Shown here piece by piece: positions 1 through 11,275 of a DNA stretch of 64,000 nucleotides; position 1 is the stretch's first letter, and each line of letters begins with the position of its first letter. Under the pieces are notes generated by a model, which had not been told where the DNA came from, searched no databases, and worked only from the letters and a program-made list of their open reading frames with translations. This DNA comes from Apoderus coryli (taxonomy: Eukaryota > Arthropoda > Insecta > Coleoptera > Attelabidae), in contig OU452202.1 in assembly GCA_911728435.2 (NCBI GenBank), forward strand, positions 18,269,135 to 18,333,134. Reading direction: 5' to 3'. The translations under genes and the position numbers were made by a program.

Positions 1-2727
1 TGCATTTAGTTGAGTTCCACAATTGAGTTCTTGGACAAAGTGGTGAATTCGAAAATCTTTATTTCTTCACTGTCTTCTTTTCTGTTTAAAGTGTTTTTAT
101 ATCCGTGATTTTTCTGTTCATCTATCCAATCTGTGGATCAGTTATCAATTTATCTCATTATTATTAGAGAGCCAAGATGGGTTCGTGTTTCTTCTCATTC
201 AAAACGTTTAGCTGTACTGGATTGAAGTTTCGTCTAGGAATATTTTCATGATTCTCTGCTTCTGCTTTAAGTAAATAATGATTGGTGCTGCGACGTGCTG
301 GCAATGCACCATATGACCCACTGTTTCAGTTGTTTTTTGATAATTATATATCCAGAAAAGGCAGTTTTTTCTCCATCGTAAATTGTGGATGAATGATGGA
401 TCTCACCCGATTTAACACTTTCTTGAACTAAAAAGCTAATCAGGGCACGTTGTTGTTTTGGAGTGCAAATTTCAATCGGACAACTTCAATTAGGTTAGGT
501 TTACATAATCCTCTAGAACAACTAATCAGATATCATGACAAGGATGCCAACAAGAAATACTGAAAATTTCGTATTGCCTGACTGATCCTCCTCAAGGCTA
601 ATTAATCTAGTGTTTTGTACTCATATTTTGAAGAGAAGAGGCTGAAAAAGAACCCGCAACTGGCATATCGTTTAGCACTGCCCAATACATACTTAATACT
701 TATATGACGACAAAAGTTCAGAACCAAATTGTCCCTATTTATCATTCAAAAGATAAAAGAAAACCAAAAGATTGTCATATATAATTCAAATAAGCCCTGG
801 GATTGAAACACAGCCCCGTATTTAGTAGATAACCAACTAACTCTGAATAAATGCTCCAATTCAAACACAACCATAGAGAATACAATAACATTATATTATG
901 AATGAAAGTTTAATTCGCTGACCCAGCAGACCGTTACAAAAATAAAATTCCTCCTAAACCAACTGGTATTTGGTATATGTATGTAATGTTCAGTAATGCG
1001 CAAGTAAAATAATGTTTCTGCAAACTTTATACCCACCGCTGGTGCTCTATTAGTTTAAATTATGAAATTAAGATAAAAACATTGTTCGTTTGCTGCTGGG
1101 CTGAAGCTTACCCGCTAGGCTCTATGCAAGAGAAATAATTGGACGTATATTTTATATTATTAAAGTTATTTTGCGGTTTTTCTAAAGTAAATGGAATTAA
1201 AAAGCATTGTCGGCAGCCTCACCAATAGACTATAACATTTTTTGTAACAACAATAGCGCGTTAATTTAATTTTGAACTGGGGTTGCTTAGTAGTAGCAGC
1301 ACCTGTGAAGCTGCTAAAAATTGTAAATTTTATTGGTATGATTATAACCTTTAGGAATATTAATTGCATAATTGTATTTGAAAGATCCATCATCACACTG
1401 TTTTATCTTTATAAGTTCCAAATCGATATCCTCAAATCTTTTGAATCTCCTTAAACATCGACGTCTCTCTTGGATGGATTTATATATTTTCATTCAACAT
1501 GACAGAAATGGTTCAATCTTAAACTTTGGTTCTTTGGTTCTTCCTTTTTCATCAATAGCTACTTACTTTCCCTGAGCGGCAAAATATTAACGTTTCAGTG
1601 GCACCCTCGTATAGCAGACTTCTGTCGCTTAAATAACTGAGTCCGCGCGTAGGCCTCTTAATTTCACAATCGTTTACTGCTTGAAGCTGCAGTCGCCAAA
1701 GCGTTGATCGATCGAAAATAAAGGGCCGTGCCAAAGTGATCATTCTATGCGATTATATGTTCGTTGATTATAGCTCGCAACATTGCCATATTAATACCAT
1801 GCCTTTGAGACATATTTGGAACCTTCGGAAAAATCTTTGATCTCGTTGATCATTGTAAATTTGCAGAGATTCGATGTCATTTGCCTTCTTTGTCTTGGTC
1901 TGCAACGCAGTTGAGAATAACTGCTTAACAACCGGTTGTTGTCGAGAAAAAACCATTCATCACACACATCCTCCGTTTTATCGAGAAATGTTATATCAAG
2001 TTCTTGAATAATAATAATGCGAAATTGAGTTTTTCCTTTGAGTTTAGATGCGGAAGCGGAAGCACTATATGATATGTTCATCGCATTGTTGTTTAATGTA
2101 TTCTTTGTTCGATATATTTCTTAAACTTTCGCACCGTGAGTGTAATTCTGAGATACACACCGTCTAATTAGAGTGCAAAAATTATAGGCAAAATAATTTT
2201 AATCCACGATAATAATAACAGCGTCCCTATTATGTTGTGTATGCCAGAGCTGGCTTCAGTAAGATAAAACGAAACAGCAGCTGTAAGCATAATCACAATA
2301 AATATAGCGGGAATATTAAGTTGTTTAAGACGGGATCATGAATATGTAAGCATTATGTATATAGATATGCATACACACTCCCAAGGCTATGTTTCTTAAT
2401 TAAAAGCCATTAACCTAGGTATAAGTAGCTGCTTGCGATCTGCGAAGCCCTTGCACATTGTTTTTCTTCTTTTAGTTGGATATTATAGCGAAATTGTTTT
2501 CATAATATTTTGTATATTTTAATATAATACTACACCGTAGCAGTTTTATACATTTATGCGGGACAATAAGCAATAAGTTTAAATTAAATTTAGACCAGAA
2601 CTTTGTCTTATTTTGGAAATTTGTTTATTCTAGCTAGTCGCCAAATTTGATTTACCACTACCTTCATCCGATCTAAGGCTAAGAAACAACAAAAATATTT
2701 TTTCCAATTACCAATTAACGACATATA
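1..2727. other. Non-coding stretch, no gene recognised
   Basis: AT-rich sequence with only short unconvincing ORFs. A patch at about 1.55-2.08 kb on the minus strand has several overlapping ORFs of 60-96 codons, but no motif or splice pattern supports a gene. It could be a very decayed transposon. Confidence 0.4.
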
Positions 2728-3448
2728 GAGTAAGAATACACTATTTTAGTCAAATATCGTTTAATACATAACATATATGATATTCTATTACGTAAAAATC
2801 CTTTAAAAATAGTATTTTGATATGCATTTTTAATGTAATTTTCACCCTTTTTTCAACACTGTACTTTCCCTATTCCAAAGAGTTATTATTGGGAGATTGA
2901 GATACTATTGAGTAAGAATACAATATTTTAGTCAAATATCGTTTAATACAACATATATGATATTCTATTACGTAAAAGTCCTTTAAAAATAGTATTTTTA
3001 TATGCATTTTTAATGTACGAGTAATTTTCACCCTTTTTTGAACATTGTACTTTCCCTATTCCAAAGAGTTATTATTGGGAGATTGAGATACTATTGAGTA
3101 AGAATACAATATTTTAGTCAAATATCGTTATACAACATATATGATATTCTATTACGTAAAAGTTCTTTAAAAATAGTATTTATATATGCATTTTTAATGT
3201 AATTTTCACCGTTTTTTCAACACTGTACTTTCCCTATTCCAAAGAGTTTTTATTGAGAGATTGAGATACTATTGAGTAAGAATACACTGTTTTAGTCAAA
3301 TATCGTTTAATACAGCATAATATATGATATTCTATTACGTAAAAGTCCTTTAAAAATAGTATTTTTATATGCATTTTTAATGTAATGTTCATCCTTTTTT
3401 CAACATTGTACTTTCCCTATTCCAAAGAGTTATTATTGGGAGATTGAG
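2728..3448. repeat. Tandem array, four copies of a ~180-bp unit
   Basis: Four head-to-tail copies start at 2728, 2910, 3096 and 3274, giving units of 182, 186 and 178 bp and a last copy of about 175 bp. Each begins with GAGTAAGAATACA and ends with TTGGGAGATTGAGATACTATT or a close variant. Copies differ by a few substitutions and small indels. Copy 4 ends where unrelated sequence begins at about 3449. The unit has no coding potential and looks like a minisatellite or the internal repeat of a non-autonomous element. Confidence 0.93.
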
Positions 3449-4324
3449 CCACATTCTGGCCCGCTACTATATCTATATATACTATACTATAACTATAAGC
3501 GGCGGCGAATTGTTTTTCAGACAGAGATAACAAAGGTGCCGACACGAGGTGAAGTAACTGTATATAACCTGTGACTGTACTTTCTCTATATTCATTTTCT
3601 GGGGTCACACTCACATTCGAATTCCAATTTTGCTAAACATGTCCCCTTCGCAAACAAACTCGACGTGTCCAAAATTTTTCACGAAAGCACACATTCCAAA
3701 GTCGGTTTCGTTTTCATAGAGCTGCCCTGTATACTATCTTATGAGTTGTGTAACTTTATTGTTTAGATTTTTTATTTTTTAAAATATAACGAGTAGCAAA
3801 ACCGATGCATAATAAATAAATATATGTCATTAATAGCTTTAGCTACTATAATTTCAATGTTAAAACAAAATGTAATTTGTTAAATTATCTCTAAAGCAAA
3901 TAATATTGTTGGTAATATTTAAAACAATATTATTAAATTTCATTACATATCATCAGTATTTTTGAAAAATTAATGGTTGACCGTTTTAAACAAATATCAT
4001 AATGTCAATAGAATTATACTATATACGATTCTGTCCATTTCATCAGATATTGCTATAAAATATATAATTTATTAACTAAAAGCCATATTTAACAGCATGT
4101 GTAATTATTATTATACATTGGACATATACATGATTTATTTTTAATATACATTATTTTAAACTTTTAGTATAACATGAAATAAAATAATGTCGTTTTGTTA
4201 ATTTCAACTGGAGTAATTTATATTTAAAAATCAAATTTCGTAAATTAATGTTTAATAAAATTACTATTTATTTTGCATATTATGTGGTATTTATTACTTT
4301 TCCGCACAGGTAATGTCTTGTGAA
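3449..4324. other. AT-rich non-coding stretch
   Basis: Very AT-rich sequence with no supported gene, repeat or RNA. Confidence 0.4.
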
Positions 4325-4650
4325 CGCGCTAAAAAATTTTTTTAAGATAAAGACAAATATAACTATTTTTAAGTTCCCTGAGACGACTAAGACCATTTCC
4401 AGATGGAAGTCTGTCTGTATGTATGTGTGTCTGCAAGTATTCTTTCACGATATCGCCTAAACGCTTTAACCAATTGGTATATGAGTTTGGGGCAGTCCTA
4501 GGATGACGCGGTGGGCACAACCACTAAATTTTCCTATATCAGTAGGGGTCGAGTGATACATCATTTTAAAGCATCTTTATCTGCTTTACAGCGATAGGTC
4601 ACTTTTGCAATTTGTGCCCATAATTCTCGAGAAATTATCGTTTAAAATTT
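4325..4650. repeat. Dispersed repeat, copy 1 (partner at 47.2 kb)
   Basis: About 300 bp align, with indels, to 47209-47545. Shared landmarks in the same order are CCAGATGGAAGTCTGTCTGT, the AGTCCTAGGA block, TCGAGTGAT, and ATCTGCTTTACAGC. The partner lies inside an element with terminal inverted repeats, so this is probably a truncated copy of the same DNA-transposon family. Confidence 0.8.
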
Positions 4651-5164
4651 CTTTCTTATAAGAATATAATGTGTACTTGAGCTTATATAAATATATTATC
4701 ATTGTACCATATTGTTTATACATATATATATATATATAGTTAAGTGTATCGGTATGAATCAAAAAACAAGTTGTTCAGAAAAGATGGGCTTCAAAATGTT
4801 GCAGACATATTTTTCGGGCGTGAGTTTTTTCTACAAGGTGTTGAGTTAAATGTAACTTTTTGTTCACTCCTGTATAACAACAAATCAGTTCGAAATTATT
4901 GAAGTTTCGATATGAAAAAATTATGATAATAAAATGGCCTAAAACTGGAAAAAAAATTGTCAAAATTGTTGCGATACTAAAAAAGTTATTTAGGATGGAT
5001 TTTTAACAAAATTTTCTCTGTCCGGTTAATATTGCGGGGCAGTGTACTTAAGTTAAGTTTTTCTGTCGTGAAGTTTTACTTTGCAAGTAAATAAAACCGA
5101 GTTATAACTGTCATTCTGTGTTTTCTTCTAGAACTTATCACAGCAATAGTAACAACAATATGAC
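4651..5164. other. Non-coding stretch
   Basis: A short TA microsatellite at about 4721-4738. Nothing else is supported. Confidence 0.4.
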
Positions 5165-5273
5165 ATTAGCTGTCGCGGGCCATATTGATGACAATAGTCT
5201 TAAGCTGTCGCGGGCCGGATTGATAGCACTGGCTGGCCGGATTTGGCCCACGGCCGTAGTTTGGAGACCACTG
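5165..5273 (-). mobile_element. hAT-like transposon end
   Basis: Read on the minus strand from 5273 the sequence begins CAGTGGTCTCCAAACTACGG, followed by a GGCC-rich stretch. This matches the usual form of hAT terminal inverted repeats (a CAG start, then an 'AAACTACGGCC' block). The GC-rich part contains two imperfect copies of a CTGTCGCGGGCC motif about 45 bp apart. The other terminus was not found, so this is a solo end or truncated copy. Confidence 0.55.
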
Positions 5274-5809
5274 CTATAGAGCTATCCCGAGGCAATTTTC
5301 TAATTCTTCTTAGCGGAAGCCCATCTTGATCATTTGTTATAATTTTATTTTGATTTTTCTATGATCATTAATTAAGTTTTTAGTTTTGTTAAAATATTTG
5401 TACTGATATGTATCTGTTCAAAAATTGCGAATGCGGCAATCGAGGTGCAGTGCGACATAAAATTGCAAATATCTGTCTTAAAATAACATTTTAAAGATAT
5501 TGTAAATGCTATGCAGATAGAATCCGTGTGTTTTCCTTCAAGAAATTGCTTTACTCCATTTTAGATTATATTTTATTAGAGCTACATAATATTATGTATA
5601 TAGAATACGTTTTATACATCCATTTCAGCTAGATGTGTATAGAGAAGGACTCAAGTGTTAGTTAAACAGTTAAGCGTACGGCGGGTGAGCTCGATTGCCT
5701 AATGGCGCAGTCGTTTTCCTTAGCAAACAAACCAAATTTATTCTGAACCTAATAAATGTAAATACGTAAGTTAACAAACTATCCAATTTAAAAATTATAT
5801 AATTATAAA
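5274..5809. other. Non-coding stretch
   Basis: No gene or repeat recognised. Confidence 0.4.
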
Positions 5810-5870
5810 AGAATTGCTTGTTACATAAAGCAACAAGGCTTTAAGTTACGAGTATGTTAGAAATTTGTGT

Positions 5871-5944
5871 CACACTACCATGCTTTCACCAGACGGCCGT
5901 TTCGTCGATCCACGACTCATCAGTGGTGATCGGCAGGCAGTGTG
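5871..5944 (-). ncRNA. Hammerhead ribozyme, type I (minus strand)
   Basis: Read on the minus strand, all core elements are present: CTGATGA (5917-5923), a 4-bp stem II with a 5-nt loop, GAAAC (5899-5903) and cleavage triplet GTC (5892-5894). Stem III is minimal: two pairs closing a GGCC loop. Stem I has five pairs (CACCA/TGGTG), an internal loop of 7+7 nt, then nine more pairs (CACACTGCC/GGTAGTGTG). Predicted cleavage is between 5892 and 5891. The internal loop in stem I opposite loop II is the arrangement used for tertiary contacts in natural type I hammerheads. Structure is directly readable; activity is inferred. Confidence 0.9.
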
Positions 5945-6171
5945 ACCCAAATTTCCAACATTTACAAAGAGCTTAAACTATCACGAGAATTGTTTGAGAG
6001 AGAGATGTTGGCAATAGGGTATAATGGAGCTGTTACTTCTTGTCCGGCCATCGTTTGTGCACTGTGTTTCACCCGGCATATTGCCTGTTTAAGCTAGGTG
6101 TCGCCAAAAACATCTCTCTCAATCGATTCTCGTGCTAGTATAAGCTCTTTGTAAATGTTGGAAATTTGGGT

Positions 6172-6245
6172 CACACTGCCTGCCGAACACCACTGATGAG
6201 TCGTGGATCGACGAAACGGCCGTCTGGTGAAAGCATGGTAGTGTG
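6172..6245 (+). ncRNA. Hammerhead ribozyme, type I (plus strand)
   Basis: This is the mirror copy of the minus-strand ribozyme 230 bp upstream. Core: CTGATGA at 6193-6199, stem II 6200-6203 with 6209-6212 around a 5-nt loop, GAAAC at 6213-6217, and GTC at 6222-6224. Stem III is two pairs around GGCC. Stem I pairs 6188-6192 with 6225-6229; after a 7+7 internal loop 6172-6180 pairs with 6237-6245 (nine pairs, one G-T wobble). Predicted self-cleavage falls between 6224 and 6225. The two copies differ at only one stem I internal-loop base, and all core bases are kept. Confidence 0.92.
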
Positions 6246-6457
6246 AAACAAATTTCCAACATAACTTAAAGCCTTGTTGCTTTATGTAACAAGCAATTCT
6301 TAAATAAAGCCTCCCTGCTAGGAGATTCGGGCGCATCTAGTGTTGGCAATAGGATATAATGGAGTTGTGACTTCTTGTCCGGCTATCGTTTGTGAACTGT
6401 GTTTCACCCGGCATATTGCCTGTTCACGCTAGGTGACGCCAAAAACATCTCTCTCTC

Positions 6458-8100
6458 TTATATAATTATTCTTATTGTTACCATATTAAGAAAATAAATT
6501 TCCTCTCTATAATTGAACAGCATAATGTTTCTGTTTCTTAGAGGGATTTCTGGAGACCACCTTGACTTTAGCATTATAATGAAATAGTTTTTGCAAATAT
6601 AACATTTTTTCTTTGTGTAATTTACCATAAATAATTATGTCATTAAAGTGTAAAAGTAATTGAACGAACAAACCTCAGCGTTGAGGCGATGACTGTTAGG
6701 CACCAGCTACTATGACTGGCCACGTACTTCAAGGATGTTCTTAAGACCAACAATTTTTCTTCCTAAACCTAAATGAAAAATGTCTTGTTCACAGTTTGTT
6801 TCTAAAAATAAAACGTTCGCCGCCATGTTCATTTTCGTCCAGATTAAGTCAACAATAAATTTTAATTAGAAAAGACAAACAGAAAAGCAAACCAAGAGTT
6901 TCAACCCTCTTCTTGCTCACCCCTAGCTAGCCTAGTCCTTACCACTTGCAGCGTCCTCTCTTCAGCATGCTTACCAAGATATTATTAACATGAAATAAAT
7001 CAGAAACTTTTGCAAGCATCTCTTTTCCACAAGCCAAAAAGTTAACTTACTTTTATCTTTTAATTAAAATGTCTGTAACAATAAACGAATAGCTAAAGCC
7101 GAAGCTCGTGTTGAAGTTTTATTATTAAGTATTGCAATGTAAATTTTTGAAATATTACTTTCTTTTCAAAGTTCTGTTTTAATAGAGAATGAGTATTTAT
7201 TATTCTGATATTTAAATATTGGATGGATATTTCAATTTTCCAGTCATTGGTTATACATTGGATTGTTTTATAGGGAAATAATTGGAATTCTATTGTAATT
7301 AGAGTTTCAATTCTTGTTTTTATATGAATCTCTTCAAGAGCAATAATTTTACTTTTATCGCCCACCTATAAAATGGGTGGTGAGCCAATAATTTATTTTG
7401 AAAAATGCATGATTACTAACATCAATCCAATAGATCACTCTAAAATATTGTGATACTTGACACCAATTTTCTTATTTCAAATGGAACACCCTGTATGTAT
7501 GTTTTGGAGTATTTTGTTGTATCACTTCCACTGTTTTTGAATTAAACATTCTTTATTATGATTTTTCTTGTCTCAAAACAGGCATCCGGAAAATATGCAC
7601 CATTTCGTCATTTGAATAGACAGATCCTTGAAATTTTTATAGTAGTTATAGAATATCTTCAATCAGTAGTAATGACAGACTAAAGACTACTTTCATTACC
7701 GAAAAATACAACCGATTATATGGTTAGGTTAGAGACGGGGTCCTATAAACTAAAATACTATGTGTTCAGTTTGACTTTGTCGTGTTTGCAGCATGTTTTA
7801 AAAATATCTGATTTTAGATAGGTACCCCAAATTGTGCTTGAGATTTAAGTCTCAATAAATCTCTTAACACTGTAGATGTTAAGTAGAACTGGGCTGCACA
7901 CGTTCGGAAGCTGTTTGAATATGCAGATGTGAGTGTGAGAGCAAATACAGATCGTTTACTGCTTCAATTTATTTAACTTAAGTAATTTATTCACAAAACC
8001 CATAATACCACAACATTATCTACTCTATCGACAAAACATTGGTGTTACACGCCTTTTGTGTCAAATATGTCTGTCTGGAAAGCATTACATACACTTTATA
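6458..8100. other. Non-coding stretch
   Basis: No gene recognised. An isolated AATGGAACACCCTGTATG at about 7481-7498 matches the TACAGGGTGTTCC ends of mariner-type MITEs seen elsewhere in the window, but no paired end was identified. Confidence 0.4.
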
Positions 8101-10247
8101 TACAGGGTGTCCCCTCTCAATTGGAAAAAACTTCTGGGGCATATTGAGGAACCATAGACAAGCGGCTTGAGATAAGAGACTGATGTCCGGAAGTGCATGG
8201 TTTTCAAAATACAGAGTGTCAAAGTTTTTTTCAAAAAACCTTTTTTATCAATATCTCTCAATTTTTTTGAAATTCGCTGGTGATGTAAGCTTAATAAGAC
8301 GCTCAGTTAGCACTAATTAAACGTTAATTATGACTTTCAGTGTCGCCCCGGGGGACAGTGTCACGAATAAAAATTTCAAAAAAAATGTACGCTACTGACT
8401 TTGTTGAAAATTTTATATATTTTTTAGAAAGCTCAGTTAAAAACTACAACTTTTTTGTCACTTGAGATTTTTTCGTGTCTCTCTCCGTTTTCGAAAAAAA
8501 AAATTATTAAAAATTTTATTAGAAAGAAAAACAAGGAGGCTATTTTACAAATCATTTATTATTAATAGTGAAAATCTAAAACAAAACAATGTTGTCATGG
8601 TAACACATAAACATGTCAAACTTTAGTAAAAGTGTCAGTTTATAAGTAATTAATTATCTTCAAAAGTTACACTAATTCCAAAAATGAATCGTTTTGAATT
8701 AGCCGAGCTTGCAGATATGCGCGCGGTAATTCTTTGTTAACACAACGGTTGTACGAACAGCGGTTCCCATATCGTGAATTGCCAAACCATAAGATTTTTG
8801 CAAAATTAATCAAAATCTACCGGCTCATTCCTGGTAAGTATTGCAGAAATGGCAACTTTCTGTGTTTTTTTCTTGCGCGTTTCTGTTTTTCATCCAATCT
8901 AAGAGGCTTTGTTATCTTTGCAGCCTATTCGAGAATTTGCAAAGCAGTGTCCGACCAGAGATGCCGTTGAGGATGAAGTCATGGCACTCATTCAGAATGA
9001 GCCCAACACTAGCACTCGTCAGATTGCGTCGCGACTTGATTGCAGCAAAAATACTGTCCATCGAGTATTGAAAATCCACGATCTGCATGCATTTAAACTT
9101 TAAAAGGTGCAGCATCTACTGCCTGGCGACGCGTCTCGGCGGCTCGAGTTCTGCGAGTGGTTGCGCGGTCAAGCGGATGAAAACGCTGATTTTTTAAGTA
9201 TAATCTTCACGAGCGATGAAAAAGGATTTTCGCGCGAGGGGACGTTCAATCCTCGTAATAACCACGAGTGGAGCGAACAAAATCTCCATGCTACGCACAT
9301 CAGAGGATATTACTAGAAGTTTGGTGTTAATGTTTGGGCAGGTTTTCTGGGCGACCATTTGATTGGGCCGTACGTTCTACCTGATCACCTCAAAGGGAAT
9401 AGCTATCTAGTTTTTTTGCCAGATATTCTGCCCGAGCTGCTGGAAGATGTACGTAGAGAGGCCTTGTTTCAACACGATGGTTGTCCAGCGCATTTTGTGC
9501 GCACCGTGAGAGGTTACTTCGACCAAAGCTACAACAACAGGTGGATTGGTAGAGGTGGTCCCGTCCCTTGGCCAGCAAGGTCGCCGGACTTGGCCCCCTG
9601 GACTTTTCTCTTTGGGGCGAAATGGAACGGTTGATCTATGCAACTCCTGTGCCGACGATGGAGGACCTAGTTGCTAGAGTTTTTGTGGCAGCGGAATTTA
9701 TCGCGAACGATCCAGGCGTGTTTGCTCGGGTGCGCGAATCCTGGCTCGACAGGTGCAGAAAATGCTTCGAAATGCATGGTGAGCACTTTGAGCATTTGCG
9801 CCACTATTAATAATAAATTATTTGTAAAAAAGCCTCCTTGTTTTTCTTTCTAATAATAATGAACCTTTAAATAAAGTTTTTAATAAAAAAAATTTCTCGA
9901 AAACGGAGAGAGATGCGAAAAAATATCAAGTGGCAAAAAAGTTGTATTTTTTACTGTGTTTTTTTTTTGTCATTTTTATTCGTGACACTGTCCCCCGGGG
10001 CACCACTGGAAGTCGTAATTAACATTAACTGAGCGTCTTATTAAGCTTACATCACCAGCGAATTTCAAGAAAATCGGTTAACGTGTATTTGAGATATTGA
10101 TAAAAAAAGGTTTTTTGAAAAAACTTTGACACCCTGTATTTTGAAAACCATGCACTTCCGGACATCAGTCTCTTATCTCAAACTGCTTGTCTATGGTTCC
10201 TCAATATGCCCCAGAAGTTTTTTCCAATTGAGAGGGGACGCCCTGTA
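8101..10247 (+). mobile_element. Mariner-type (DD41D) element with ~450-bp TIRs
   Basis: Termini are TACAGGGTGTCCCCTCTC at 8101 and its inverse ending at 10247. Both start with TA, as expected for TA target duplication. The inverted repeats are very long: 8101 to about 8570 pairs with about 9801 to 10247. The inner boundary on the right meets the transposase stop codon. The body holds one broken transposase gene. Such long TIRs are reported for some Tc1/mariner lineages in insects. Confidence 0.9.
8684..9810 (+). pseudogene. Mariner DD41D transposase, broken
   Basis: A catalytic DDE/D transposase that would cut and paste the surrounding element. Translation starts at ATG 8684 (MNRFELAELADM), then passes through at least one frame change, the N-terminal HTH region (about 8909-9103, with TSTRQIASRL), the first aspartate (FTSDE), the second (FQHDG) and the third after WPARSPDLAP. 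Counting in the corrected frame gives 41 residues between the last two acids. Damage: a stop at 9101-9103, a stop at 9314-9316, an extra C near 9597 that shifts frame before LDFSLWG, and an early frame break around 8750. The C-terminus ends at 9810 beside the right TIR. Not functional. Confidence 0.88.
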
Positions 10248-10404
10248 TAAAGGACATTTGTATAAAATAGATCTTGAGATAAAATGTACTATTTGCAATT
10301 TACAATTGCGTGAAACAATTTTTCATTGAATGCACACTATATTTTTATTTGAAGTCCAATTTGTTCTGCAACATAGTAAACATTTTTCAGTTCATAGCTA
10401 TTAT

Positions 10405-10620
10405 AGGATAGTTTCTTAGGGCTTGAATGATAGCGTCCTATACCAAATAAAAGCATGAAGGGTTGTCAAATTTAGGCAGGACAACAATGATATTATGAAG
10501 GCCTGTCTGCATGCCAAACGACATGTGCAGAGTCATTAAGCATAGTTTCTTAAGGCTTGAATGATAGCGTCCTATACCTACCAAACTAAAGCATTAAAAA
10601 ATTGAAACCTGTTCCTTGTT
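10405..10620. repeat. Dispersed repeat with internal duplication (partner at 24.9 kb)
   Basis: The block ATAGTTTCTTA...CTTGAATGATAGCGTCCTATACC occurs twice here (about 10411 and 10541). It recurs at 24938-25115 together with the shared GACAGGAC, ATATTATGAAG and CCAAACGACATG segments. The repeat has no coding potential and its family is unknown. Confidence 0.75.
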
Positions 10621-11220
10621 GTAATATATAAAGTATTTGGATCTCTGATCCGATATAATATGAAATACCTAGCACAAATCAACTGCGCCGCAATATACAT
10701 TGTGAATTTAGGGCATACCAGATCTAGTCAATAGTGACAGCTCACATATTATTTGTGACTGATAATAATGGCCAATCTAATTATCTCGCAATGCATCTAA
10801 CTAGTATATCTGTATATTGTGGATACCTATATCCATAACCCATTAATTACTGATCGAGTGGAATGCATTGGAAGTAAACTCACTCTCTCAACAAGCATAC
10901 GTGATGCGTTGGGATAATATTCATGTGTCATAATTTGCAAAATGATGACGATTATTAGGTATGGACTAACTGAAAGTTATTGTGTAATATTATTCTGTTC
11001 AGCAGGCCAGGGCATCCTCATTTTTCTATTCATTACTCATAATTGGTTTAGCATTATAATAATTTTGCATTTAATATCTAAATTGTTGTTTGCATTTTTA
11101 ATTTTAATATAATAATCTGTTAACACAAATAAAAAACAAGTCCATCTTTTCACAGTGAATTTGTTAGAATCCAGAAAAAGTAATAAAACTCCCAGGCAAA
11201 TATCACTCTATTATTATCTA
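10621..11220. other. Non-coding stretch
   Basis: AT-rich, no gene recognised. Confidence 0.4.
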
Positions 11221-11227
11221 ATGTACT

Positions 11228-11275
11228 ACTAAGGACATGTTTCGAGGATATTATAAGCCCATCGTCAGCTATAAT
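11228..11275 (-). ncRNA. Degenerate hammerhead-like motif (PLE-type)
   Basis: On the minus strand CTGACGA (one change from CTGATGA) is followed by one extra base, a weak stem II, then GAAACATGTC with a GTC cleavage triplet. Stem I pairing is poor. It resembles the hammerhead at 11.7 kb, which sits 3' of a PLE endonuclease domain on the same strand, so this is probably another PLE 3' end relic. Confidence 0.45.

Larger units (their letters stand above)
5810..6457. mobile_element. Inverted hammerhead-ribozyme repeat element (copy A)
   Basis: The arms 5810-6008 and 6104-6306 are near-perfect inverted repeats. Each contains a complete hammerhead ribozyme motif, annotated separately. The ~95-bp centre (6009-6103) is repeated in direct orientation at 6344-6455, after the right arm and a short spacer. 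The order on the plus strand is therefore centre, ribozyme arm, spacer, centre, giving a repeating unit of about 337 bp, preceded by an inverted arm. No protein is encoded. Short HHR-bearing repeats are known as animal retrozymes and from Penelope-like retroelement termini. Assignment to either is inference; lack of coding capacity favours a non-autonomous retrozyme-like element. Confidence 0.8.

Noticed and set aside
1552..2081. Coding island on the minus strand
   Set aside because: Several short ORFs in different frames, but no motif from any known gene or transposon family could be read.
2728..3448. CRISPR array
   Set aside because: The repeat units are directly adjacent and about 180 bp long with no unique spacers; the context is eukaryotic.
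6094..6336. 80-codon minus-strand ORF over the ribozyme arm
   Set aside because: It is a by-product of the structured inverted repeat and overlaps the ribozyme; no protein features.
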